From an uncultured Clostridia bacterium (GTDB taxonomy: Bacteria; Bacillota; Clostridia; Oscillospirales; Ruminococcaceae), in contig CAOKWH010000015.1 of NCBI GenBank assembly GCA_948473085.1, forward strand, positions 1 to 47,676: DNA of 47,676 nucleotides, written 5' to 3'. Position numbers and translations under genes: made by a program. Position 1 is the first letter of the stretch. The number at the start of each line of letters is the position of its first letter. Positions 5,339 through 12,557 of this stretch are shown here, one piece after another. Under the pieces are notes generated by a model. That model was not told the DNA's origin. It made no database searches and saw nothing but the letters and a program-made list of their open reading frames with translations.

Positions 5339-6364
5339 TTATTGGGCCAGCAAATCCTTCATGCAGGCCAGCACATAGTCCACATCTTCCCGGGACACAT
5401 CGTGGTTGGTTACAAAACGGAACATGCCATCCTCTATGCCGGAAATTTTGATGCCCTTTTCCAGCATCTTTGCGGGCAGTGCCTCAATAAAGGCGGCATC
5501 TCTATCAATAGTAAAGAATACCATGCTAATCTGCACGCTTTCCATATCCACCTGGATGCCATCCAGCTTGTTCAGTTCCACAGCCATATACCGGGCGTTG
5601 TCGTGATCCTCCTGCAGGCGGCCGGTCATCTCCTCCAAGGCAACAATACCAGCTGCCGCCAAAAACCCAGCCTGACGCAGGCCGCCGCCCAGCAGCTTGC
5701 GGTTCTTCCTGGCGCGGTCGATAAATTCCCGGCTGCCTGCTACAATCGAGCCCACCGGGGCGCACAACCCTTTGGAGAGGCAGAACATCACACTATCGCA
5801 ATACTGGGTAATCTCCTTGACATCGCAGCCCAGTGCCGTGGCGGCATTGAACAGCCGGGCGCCATCCAGATGCACCGGAAGGCCGGCCTGGTGGGCAAGC
5901 TCATAGTTCTGGCGCATTACCTCCAGCGGCACCACCAAGCCGGTGGCTGTGGGGTTTTCCACCTCCACCAAACCGGTATGGGGCATGTGAATATCGTCCG
6001 GACGGATAGCAGGGGCCAGCTGTTCCGGGCGCAGATAGTCGCCTGTTTTGATGGTGCGCACCATCACGCCGGATAGGACGGCAGGGGCGCCCACCTCGTG
6101 GATAACAATATGGCTCATCTCGCCGCAGATAACCTCGTCCCCCCGGCGGGTGTGGGTCATAATGGATACCTGGTTGCCCATGGTGCCGGACGGGGTGAAC
6201 ATGGCAGCTTCCTTGCCCACCATCCGGGCAGCCAGCTTCTCCAATTTGTTCATGGTGGGGTCGTCCCGCTGCACATCGTCCCCCACAACAGCCTTGTACA
6301 TCTCATCCCGCATCCGCTGGGTGGGCTGAGTGACAGTGTCGCTGCGTATATCAATATATCTCAT
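5339..6364 (-). CDS. ltaE: Low-specificity L-threonine aldolase
   Basis: PLP-dependent fold-type I enzyme of 341 residues that cleaves L-threonine or L-allo-threonine to glycine and acetaldehyde; cytosolic. The family N-terminus IDIRSDTVTQPT is present, followed by VGDDV and the PSGTMGNQ cofactor loop. HLDGARLFNA and the Schiff-base lysine in CLSKGLCAPVGS follow, so the active site looks intact. The start at 6364 follows GGAGAAG; an in-frame extension to 6469 would cross the terminator hairpin upstream. It lies downstream of ridA on the same strand with a terminator-like hairpin between them, so some transcription probably reads through from the ridA promoter. Confidence 0.95.
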   Translation of the reverse strand: MRYIDIRSDTVTQPTQRMRDEMYKAVVGDDVQRDDPTMNKLEKLAARMVGKEAAMFTPSGTMGNQVSIMTHTRRGDEVICGEMSHIVIHEVGAPAVLSGVMVRTIKTGDYLRPEQLAPAIRPDDIHMPHTGLVEVENPTATGLVVPLEVMRQNYELAHQAGLPVHLDGARLFNAATALGCDVKEITQYCDSVMFCLSKGLCAPVGSIVAGSREFIDRARKNRKLLGGGLRQAGFLAAAGIVALEEMTGRLQEDHDNARYMAVELNKLDGIQVDMESVQISMVFFTIDRDAAFIEALPAKMLEKGIKISGIEDGMFRFVTNHDVSREDVDYVLACMKDLLAQ

Positions 6365-6380
6365 GGCTTTCTTCTCCTTC

Positions 6381-6422
6381 AAAACAAAACAGGCGACAGG
6401 ATACTGCCCGCCGCCTGTTTCC
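6381..6422 (-). terminator. Terminator/attenuator between ridA and ltaE
   Basis: 9-bp stem AAACAGGCG / CGCCTGTTT, then TTGTTTT on the minus strand, directly before the ltaE ribosome binding site. It would let ridA be expressed above ltaE from one promoter. Confidence 0.8.
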
Positions 6423-6437
6423 ATGGTGGAATTTTCC

Positions 6438-6818
6438 TTATGCCTTGTAAGCAACAGCCTCAATCTCAATCAGAGCATTCTTCGGCAGCTTGCCAACCTC
6501 AAAAGCAGCTCTTGCAGGAGCAGCATCGGTGAAGAAGGTAGCATAAACTTCGTTCATAGCGCCAAAGTCAGCAATGTTGTCCAGCAGGCAGGTTGTCTTA
6601 ACAATATCTGCCATGGTGTAGCCCTCAGACTCCAGGATAGCCTTGATGTTCTCCAGGGACTGCTTGGTCTGTGCAGCAATGTCCTCACCGGCAAAGTTAC
6701 CAGTCTTGGGGTCGATGGGGAGCTGACCGGAAACATAGATGGTGTTGCCAGCCTTGATAGCCTGGGAGTAGGGGCCGATAGCTGCGGGAGCGTTGGGGGT
6801 AGAAACCTGCTTCTTCAT
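6438..6818 (-). CDS. ridA: RidA family 2-iminobutanoate/enamine deaminase
   Basis: Small trimeric enzyme of the YjgF/YER057c/UK114 family, 126 residues, which hydrolyses reactive enamine/imine intermediates released by PLP enzymes. The family signatures are present: [14 protein letters not shown] near the start, SGQLPIDP, and the C-terminal [21 protein letters not shown] containing the conserved Arg and Glu. The start at 6818 is preferred over 6827 because AAAGGA is 9 bases from the former and overlaps the latter. Lying upstream of threonine aldolase fits an amino-acid role. The promoter is well defined. Confidence 0.95.
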   Translation of the reverse strand: MKKQVSTPNAPAAIGPYSQAIKAGNTIYVSGQLPIDPKTGNFAGEDIAAQTKQSLENIKAILESEGYTMADIVKTTCLLDNIADFGAMNEVYATFFTDAAPARAAFEVGKLPKNALIEIEAVAYKA

Positions 6819-6882
6819 TATAATCATTCCTTTTCTGTAATTAGTCTTGCAGCGGAAAACATTGCCACTGCTTTCAGTTTCA

Positions 6883-6911
6883 TTTTATAACGATACTGAT
6901 AAAATGTCAAA
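6883..6911 (-). promoter_or_regulatory. ridA promoter
   Basis: Minus strand TTGACA (6906-6911), 17-bp spacer, TAAAAT (6883-6888). Confidence 0.85.
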
Positions 6912-6943
6912 TAAAATCCACATTCCCAGACAGAATAATAGTA

Positions 6944-7927
6944 TCACCAGTCCCAGCAAATGCGGGCTGTTCCATCCTCCCACAGGGAAAAAGTGAGCAG
7001 GCAGTCCGCCTGGGCCGGCCCCCGGGGAGTGGGCACCTCCACAGTCAGGCGGCATTCGGCTACCACCGGGGCAGCTGTGCTGCTCTCCGATTGGGCCACC
7101 ATGGTTCGTATCTTTGGCAGTGTCGCCCCGGGAAGAAGTACATCCGGGGTGTGGGCAGCGAGCAGCCGGAGGTGCTCCCCATCATCCCGGCCGTCCACCC
7201 GGAAACCCGCCTGCATGGCCGGCGTGCAAACCCTTGGTACAAGCTGAAAGGAACCATCCGAACCGGCCTCCAGCCGGATAAAAACCTGCTGCCCCTCCGG
7301 GCCGGAAAAGAGAAGCAGATCATAGGACGGGGAAACCTGGCCCAGCCGAAAGGTGAGGCTGCTCTGCCTGCCCTGCTGCTGAAACAGCACCCATGGCACT
7401 ATACTGGTGGAGCAGGAACAGAACAAAAAATCCTCCCCCTGCTGCCGGAGTTCCAGCCTGCCCCGGCGGGTAACCACAGCACTGCCTGTTGGGCTGTAAT
7501 ATTCATAATCCAGCAGCAGGCAATCCCCCTCCTGCCTGGCAGCCACCACCCGGCAGTTGGGCAGGCTGTCCGGACGGTCCAGCAGATAGGCCCCCTGTGC
7601 TGCACTATACCACTGGGCCCGGCGCAGCTCCTGCACAGAAAGCGCAAAACGCTGCTGCAGATACACCTCCACCTCCGCCTCCGGCACTGCGCCTGGCTGG
7701 GCAAGCTCCTGGTAGGCGTAGTATTCCAGCAGATACTCTGGGGCCAGCTCATCGAGATGGTTCCAGTTCAGCGCCGCTATGCCCGATGCGGCCGCCGGCT
7801 CCAGATATTCCCGGCTCAAGGCGTCCAGATCCTCCAGCGAGATACCTGTGCTCGGCTGCTCAAACAGGCAGCTACACAACAGCAGGGCCAACACCCCGGC
7901 AGCAAAAATAATCCGGCCTTTTTTCAT
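6944..7927 (-). CDS. Lipoprotein of unknown function
   Basis: Predicted lipoprotein of 327 residues. A short charged N-terminus and hydrophobic stretch lead to a lipobox (LLLCSC) near residues 17-20. The mature part is rich in Gln, Leu and Arg, with alternating hydrophobic residues suggesting beta structure in the second half (VARQEGDCLLLDYEYYSPTG and onward). No family was recognised. The start at 7927 is chosen because AGAGGTG lies about 7 bases upstream; the GTG at 7936 is part of that site. It stands alone; the region upstream carries divergent promoters. Confidence 0.75.
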   Translation of the reverse strand: MKKGRIIFAAGVLALLLCSCLFEQPSTGISLEDLDALSREYLEPAAASGIAALNWNHLDELAPEYLLEYYAYQELAQPGAVPEAEVEVYLQQRFALSVQELRRAQWYSAAQGAYLLDRPDSLPNCRVVAARQEGDCLLLDYEYYSPTGSAVVTRRGRLELRQQGEDFLFCSCSTSIVPWVLFQQQGRQSSLTFRLGQVSPSYDLLLFSGPEGQQVFIRLEAGSDGSFQLVPRVCTPAMQAGFRVDGRDDGEHLRLLAAHTPDVLLPGATLPKIRTMVAQSESSTAAPVVAECRLTVEVPTPRGPAQADCLLTFSLWEDGTARICWDW

Positions 7928-7962
7928 CCTGGGCACCTCTTTTTTCTCTATTATAGCATGAA

Positions 7963-7987
7963 GGTGCTTGCACCGGAATGGTATAAT
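7963..7987 (+). promoter_or_regulatory. Extended -10 promoter and small dyad
   Basis: TGG-TATAAT (7979-7987) is an extended -10 on the plus strand. A dyad GGTGC-TT-GCACC (7963-7974) overlaps it and the minus-strand TATAAT (near 7952-7957) that may serve the lipoprotein gene. A transcript would begin near 7994, at the foot of a long hairpin. Confidence 0.55.
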
Positions 7988-7988
7988 T

Positions 7989-8116
7989 GCGCATTAGAAC
8001 CGGTTGCCGCCTCCGGCGGCGAGGTTCTGCGCATAAATAGGGTATCCGCTGCAGCGGGGGTTCTGTTTGCTTGCGTTCCCTCCAATATGGATGGGAACCA
8101 CAAGAACCCCTTCTTT
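7989..8116 (+). ncRNA. Unassigned structured RNA candidate
   Basis: Three stable hairpins in a row. First: GCGC and AGAACC (7996-8001), inner GCCGCC-TCC-GGCGGC (8006-8020), GGTTCT (8023-8028) and GCGC. Second: the palindrome CCGCTGCAGCGG near 8048-8059. Third: GGGGTTCT ... AGAACCCC (about 8059-8116) enclosing GTTCCC/GGGAAC and TCCA/TGGA. AGAACC and GGTTCT each occur twice, so alternative pairings are possible. It does not match any riboswitch or housekeeping RNA I can recall; identity unknown. Confidence 0.4.
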
Positions 8117-8272
8117 TAGAGGTACTCTATCAGAAAGACCCGCACCGAAAGAAAGGCAGGGGCCACTCGCTCCCATTATTCCAAAACAATGGGGCAAAAG
8201 GGCTGTAAATACTTGGCGTACCCGACCGCCAACCAACAATCCACTATATAAACCGGAGTTGTTTACGCTTTG

Positions 8273-8301
8273 TTGATAAGTTGGGTGAAAAATGGTATTA
8301 T
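8273..8301 (+). promoter_or_regulatory. Flippase operon promoter
   Basis: TTGATA (8273-8278), 17-bp spacer, TATTAT (8296-8301). A start codon at 8292 would lie upstream of the transcription start, so this promoter argues for the later start of the flippase gene. Confidence 0.7.
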
Positions 8302-8348
8302 ACTATCGTTTAGAGAACAAACAAGGTACAGGGGGCAGCGCTGCGGTT

Positions 8349-9782
8349 ATGGCACCACGAAAAAGCGGAAATAAATACCAGTCCCTCATCTCCAATACCA
8401 TCATCTTTGCTCTGGGCACCTTTGGATCCAAGCTGATGGTGTTTTTTCTCATGCCCCTTTATACCAGTGTGCTCACCACGGCCGAATATGGCGCAATGGA
8501 TGTGGTGGTTAATGTATCCAATATGCTGCTGCCGCTGGTAATAGTGAGCATCAACGACGGTGTTATCCGTTTTGGTATGGACAAGGCCTACCGGCGCAGC
8601 GATGTGTTTTCCACCGGCGTTTGGGTATCGCTGGCCGGGTTCGGCCTCTTTTTCCTGCTCTACCCGCTGATGGCGCGCATTGAAATGATAAGCAGCTACA
8701 CGGCGCTGATTTATCTCTACATCCTGGCAGCGGCGCTGCAAGGGGTATCCGCCCAGTTTGTCCGGGCCATGGGCCTGGTGCGGCTGTTTGCGTTCAACGG
8801 CATTCTCAACACACTGGCTACCATCCTGTTTAATATCCTGTTTTTGGTGGTGCTGCACTGGGGCATGTTCGGCTATGTGCTCTCGGTGGTGGCAGCAAAT
8901 ATACTTTCGATGGTTTTCTTGTGGGTCAGTGCCCGGCTGTATCGCTTCCTCAAGATCTGGAACATCGACCGGCACACAGTCCGGGAGATGATTATTTACT
9001 CGCTGCCGCTGATTCCCGCTACCATCATGTGGAGCATCACCAATGTATCCGACCGCTTCTTTGTCACCCACTACCTGGGGGAGGCGCAGAACGGCATCTA
9101 TTCAGTGGCCTATAAACTGCCTACCATCATCTCCATCATTTCGGCCATCTTTACCCAGGCCTGGCAGCTTTCGGCCATTGACGCCCGGGAGAGCGAGGAC
9201 CGGGAGCAGTTCTATTCCAACATCTTCAAAAGCTACCAGACCATAGTCTTTCTGGCGGCGGGGGGCATCTTTCTGCTCATCAAGCCGCTGACCCACCTTT
9301 TGGTGTCGGAGGCGTTTTTCCCCTCCTGGCAATACACCCCCTATCTGGTCATCTCGGTGGTGTTCAGCTGCTTTTCTTCCTACTATGCCTCGTTCTACAT
9401 GGCCAGCAAAAAGAATATGATGGCGATGGTGACCGTCTTTTTAGGGGCAATGCTGAATATTGTGCTCAACTATCGCCTCATCCCCACCCATGGCCTGCAG
9501 GGGGCGGCCTTTGCCACAGCTGTCAGCTATATTTTCATCTTTATCTTCCGGGCGGTGGACACCCGGCGCATGGTAAAAATTGATTTGGGAATAAAAAAAC
9601 TGCTGCTCAACTCCCTGATACTGGGCATTCAGGCGGCGCTGCTGCTGTATGATGTGCAGTGGCTGGCCCTGTGGGAACTGGTGGCGCTGCTGGCTATGCT
9701 GCTGGTGAACCTCCGGGGAATCCTTGCAGTGGCCGACCGGTTTTACCGGGCATTTGTTATCCGAAGGAGGGCTGGCGCATAA
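8349..9782 (+). CDS. Polysaccharide/oligosaccharide flippase (Wzx-like, MVF/MATE superfamily)
   Basis: Integral membrane protein of about 477 residues with roughly 12-14 hydrophobic segments. The N-terminal region (ISNTIIFALGTFGSKLMVFFLMPLYT, then TTAEYGAMD) is typical of RfbX/Wzx-type exporters that move lipid-linked sugars across the membrane. The start at 8349 (MAPRKSG) is preferred: an in-frame ATG at 8292 overlaps the promoter -10, and a GGGGGC ribosome binding site precedes 8349. It overlaps the next gene by one base. No glycosyltransferase genes are nearby, so the substrate is unknown. Confidence 0.85.
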   Translation: MAPRKSGNKYQSLISNTIIFALGTFGSKLMVFFLMPLYTSVLTTAEYGAMDVVVNVSNMLLPLVIVSINDGVIRFGMDKAYRRSDVFSTGVWVSLAGFGLFFLLYPLMARIEMISSYTALIYLYILAAALQGVSAQFVRAMGLVRLFAFNGILNTLATILFNILFLVVLHWGMFGYVLSVVAANILSMVFLWVSARLYRFLKIWNIDRHTVREMIIYSLPLIPATIMWSITNVSDRFFVTHYLGEAQNGIYSVAYKLPTIISIISAIFTQAWQLSAIDARESEDREQFYSNIFKSYQTIVFLAAGGIFLLIKPLTHLLVSEAFFPSWQYTPYLVISVVFSCFSSYYASFYMASKKNMMAMVTVFLGAMLNIVLNYRLIPTHGLQGAAFATAVSYIFIFIFRAVDTRRMVKIDLGIKKLLLNSLILGIQAALLLYDVQWLALWELVALLAMLLVNLRGILAVADRFYRAFVIRRRAGA

Positions 9783-10249
9783 TGCTGCAAAAAAAGTTGT
9801 TCTTGTTTATCCTTTCTATGGTGCCCATTATTGAACTGCGGGGTGCCATCCCGCTGGGTATGGCCTGGGGGATTCCCATGTGGCAGGCCTACCCCATCTG
9901 TGTGCTGGGCAACATCCTGCCGGTGCCGTTTTTGGTGGTGTTTGCCCGGAAGGTGCTGTACTGGTGTGCTACCTGGCCGCATGTGGGGTACCTGTTCCAG
10001 AAGATTATTGATATTGGCAACCGCAAAATTGGCAAGCTGGGCCGGTATGAACTGCTGGGGCTCTACGCCTTTGTGGCCATCCCGCTGCCGGGCACCGGCG
10101 CCTGGACCGGCTGCCTGATTGCCACCCTGCTGCAGATGAAGCTGCGGCCGGCTTTCTGCTGTATCTCCCTGGGGGTGCTCACTGCCGGCATTATCATGTG
10201 GCTGGCCTCCAGCGGCGTATTCGGCTTTCTCTCCCTGTTTGCTGTATAA
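9782..10249 (+). CDS. Small multidrug export protein family membrane protein
   Basis: Membrane protein of 155 residues with about four hydrophobic segments. It matches the family annotated as small multidrug export (PF06695): the early PIIELRGAIPLG motif, then LGNILPVPFLV, and a central IPLPGTGAWTGCL loop. The annotated transport role of this family is weakly supported, and the proline-rich loops could equally suit another function. Its ATG overlaps the stop of the flippase gene (TAATG), with GAAGGAGG upstream, so the two are translationally coupled. A strong terminator follows. Confidence 0.85.
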   Translation: MLQKKLFLFILSMVPIIELRGAIPLGMAWGIPMWQAYPICVLGNILPVPFLVVFARKVLYWCATWPHVGYLFQKIIDIGNRKIGKLGRYELLGLYAFVAIPLPGTGAWTGCLIATLLQMKLRPAFCCISLGVLTAGIIMWLASSGVFGFLSLFAV

Positions 10250-10253
10250 GGAG

Positions 10254-10294
10254 AACCCCCTGCTTTCCGGCGAAGGAAACCAGGGGGTTTTTAT
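10254..10294 (+). terminator. Terminator after the flippase operon
   Basis: ACCCCCTG / CAGGGGGT stem followed by TTTTTATT. It also lies downstream of the convergent mnmA gene. Confidence 0.85.
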
Positions 10295-10370
10295 TCCCTG
10301 CAAGCCGGGCTTGCAACCCTTTTTGGCGGGAAATGAACAGTTTTTCCACTGCCGGCAAGCATAAAAGGTT

Positions 10371-11450
10371 CTAAACAGAAGCCTTTCCTGCCAGAATCCT
10401 GCCGCCGCCAAATACCCGGCGGCCCTGGTAGAACACCACTGCCTGCCCGGGGGTGATAGCCCGTTGGGGGGCATCGAACTCCACCCGCACCCGCCCGTGC
10501 TCCAGCGGAAACAGGGTGGCTGCCGCCGGACGGGCGGCGTAGCGGATTTTGGCTGTCACCCGGGTGGGACCGGCGGGCCAATCGCATTCAATAAAATTCA
10601 GCTCATCCGCCAGCAGGACATTGGAAAACAGCCCCTCCCCGGCAGTGAGGGTTACGGTGCCGGCCTGGGGGTTGATGCCGCAGACAAACATCCGCTGGCC
10701 AAACCCCACCCCCAGCCCCCGGCGCTGGCCAATGGTATACCGCCAGGTGCCCTGATGGCGGCCCAGGCAGTTGCCCTCCCGGTCAATAAAGTCCCCCTGG
10801 GGCGGCGTCCTTCCAGTGGTGCGGCAGAGGAAGGCGTACACATCCCCATCGGGGACAAAGCAGATATCCTGGCTGTCCTTTTTGGCATGTACCGGGAGGC
10901 CGGCCTCCCGGGCCAGCTCCCGCACCTGGGGCTTGGTGTAGCCATACAGCGGCAGTACCATCCGGGCCAGCTGCCGCTGGGTGAGGGAGTAGAGCACATA
11001 GCTCTGGTCCTTGCTGTCCTCTTCCGCCATAAGCAGGTGATACCGGCCATCCTCCGGGCTCTGCCCCACCCGGCCGTAGTGCCCGGTGGCAATATAGCCG
11101 TATCCCAGCTCCTCCGCCTTGTCCAAAAAGGCGCCGAATTTAATGGCCCGATTGCACTCCACACAGGGGTTGGGGGTCAGCCCTTTTATGTAACAATCCA
11201 CAAACCGGTCAATCACCTGTTCCCGGAACTGCTGGCGAAAATCCACCACATAGTGGGGAATTCCCAGCCTGGCGCAGACATTGGCGGCATCCTGCACATC
11301 CTGCTGGGTGCCGCAGCTGCCATCGGGGTTGTCCCACAGCTGGAAGGTCAGGCCGCCCACCTCCCAGCCCTGCCGCTGCAGCAGCAGCGCCGCCGCCGAG
11401 CTGTCCACACCGCCGCTCATGCCCACCAGAATCCGTCTTTTTTCTGCCAT
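10371..11450 (-). CDS. mnmA: tRNA-specific 2-thiouridylase MnmA
   Basis: Adds sulfur to U34 of tRNAs for Lys, Glu and Gln, using ATP and a relay persulfide donor; cytosolic. At 359 residues it is full length. It has the PP-loop GMSGGVDSSAAA (residues 10-21), the catalytic Cys in TPNPCVECNRAIKFG (near residue 97), and the second redox Cys in SQDICFVPDGD. ATGHYGR and a C-terminal beta-barrel domain are also present. The ATG follows AAAGGAG. It lies 21 bases downstream of a PHP-domain gene on the same strand, so they are probably co-transcribed. Confidence 0.96.
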   Translation of the reverse strand: MAEKRRILVGMSGGVDSSAAALLLQRQGWEVGGLTFQLWDNPDGSCGTQQDVQDAANVCARLGIPHYVVDFRQQFREQVIDRFVDCYIKGLTPNPCVECNRAIKFGAFLDKAEELGYGYIATGHYGRVGQSPEDGRYHLLMAEEDSKDQSYVLYSLTQRQLARMVLPLYGYTKPQVRELAREAGLPVHAKKDSQDICFVPDGDVYAFLCRTTGRTPPQGDFIDREGNCLGRHQGTWRYTIGQRRGLGVGFGQRMFVCGINPQAGTVTLTAGEGLFSNVLLADELNFIECDWPAGPTRVTAKIRYAARPAAATLFPLEHGRVRVEFDAPQRAITPGQAVVFYQGRRVFGGGRILAGKASV

Positions 11451-11471
11451 AGTGCTCCTTTCTTTTCCGCC

Positions 11472-12284
11472 TTACAGCAGGCGCAGCATAATGGGCTGGC
11501 GCTCCTTATAAAAGGTGAAGTATTTAAAGCCCACGCTTTTTAGCAGCTCCATGCCCTCCTGGATATCGCAGCCGATGTGCTCCCCCCGCACCGAGTCGGA
11601 GCCAATGGTAATCATCTCGCCGCCATAGTCCTTGTACATTTTCAAATATTTGTTGGAGGGGGTAAACGCCTCGATTTCCATGCGCAGCCCGCCAGTGTTC
11701 AGTTCCAGCGCCCGGCCGTTTGCCACCAGGCGTTTCATAATCTCGGCAAACACATCGTCAATGGCCGCCAGGTCCACCGTTTTGCCATACGGCTTGAGGT
11801 AGCGCAGCGGGTACCCCAGGTGTGCCAGGCTGTCAAAGCCGTTCCAGTCCACCACCTCCAGCAGTTCCTCGTAATAGCTGCGGAACACATCCTGGATGTC
11901 CAGCCCCGGCTGGGCATAGTCGATCTGCTGCATATCCCCATACTTTCTAATCTTGTGCAGCGAGCCCAGCACAAAGTCGAACCGCTGTTTGCCAATAACC
12001 TCCCGGGCCCGCTCCGGGTTGGCCTGGGGCTGGCACATCTCCACCCCATTGGTGACAATCAGCTGCTGGGCAAACACATCCCGGGCCTTCCGGGCTGCAA
12101 AGCAGGAGTACATCAGGCGTTTGCCGTACCGCTGCTCCTCAAATTCATCCATTGCACAGGTATCGGTGATGCAGATGCCCGAAATGCCCTTGTCCACCGC
12201 CGCCGAACAGAGCGACATGGTCAGATCCTCCCCTTCGGGGGAATTGTCCGAATGGACATGGCTGTCAAATAGATTGATATACAT
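11472..12284 (-). CDS. PHP-domain phosphoesterase (histidinol-phosphatase-like), altered metal site
   Basis: 270-residue PHP-superfamily protein similar to HisJ-type histidinol phosphatases. The first motif FDSHVHSDNS, VTNGVEM, LGSLHKI, AHLGYP and GSDS segments appear in the usual order. Two positions look changed: the second motif reads ITDTCAMDEFE where a His usually follows (T-E/D-H), and the last reads GSDSVRGEH where S-D-x-H is usual. Metal binding may therefore be reduced or altered. No histidine biosynthesis genes are nearby. The start follows AAAGGGAG. A promoter with extended TGG-TAGAAT lies near 12323-12331 on the minus strand. Confidence 0.82.
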   Translation of the reverse strand: MYINLFDSHVHSDNSPEGEDLTMSLCSAAVDKGISGICITDTCAMDEFEEQRYGKRLMYSCFAARKARDVFAQQLIVTNGVEMCQPQANPERAREVIGKQRFDFVLGSLHKIRKYGDMQQIDYAQPGLDIQDVFRSYYEELLEVVDWNGFDSLAHLGYPLRYLKPYGKTVDLAAIDDVFAEIMKRLVANGRALELNTGGLRMEIEAFTPSNKYLKMYKDYGGEMITIGSDSVRGEHIGCDIQEGMELLKSVGFKYFTFYKERQPIMLRLL

Positions 12285-12386
12285 AACGCATTCTCCCTTT
12301 CTGCCTGTTTCATCATTCTACGGCTATTCTACCACACTCCGGGGATTTATAAAACAGCTTGGGTATAATTTCTGCCATCTGTAAAG

Positions 12387-12453
12387 GTTTGTCCCCCGGT
12401 ATCTGCGCCTTTCTCCTTGGGAAATAGGGGTATCAGCCGCCCCCAGGACAAAC
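12387..12453. other. Structured intergenic region between PHP gene and nadE
   Basis: GTTTGTCC (12387-12394) pairs perfectly with GGACAAAC (12446-12453). The 51-base interior could form smaller stems (TTTC/GAAA, CTG/CAG). It lies between divergent genes and could belong to a leader on either strand. No riboswitch class was recognised. Confidence 0.35.
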
Positions 12454-12557
12454 TGGCGCATACTTTTGCTTTTCTGCCAGGTTTTTTTGTGATAGAATGG
12501 CCATAGAACAATATAGCGGGAAAACCAACCTATGGCAAACAGAGGAGTGAAAGCACC

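Noticed and set aside
7994-8239. Minus-strand 81-codon frame opposite the structured region
   Set aside because: No ribosome binding site; it is explained by the GC-rich inverted repeats.
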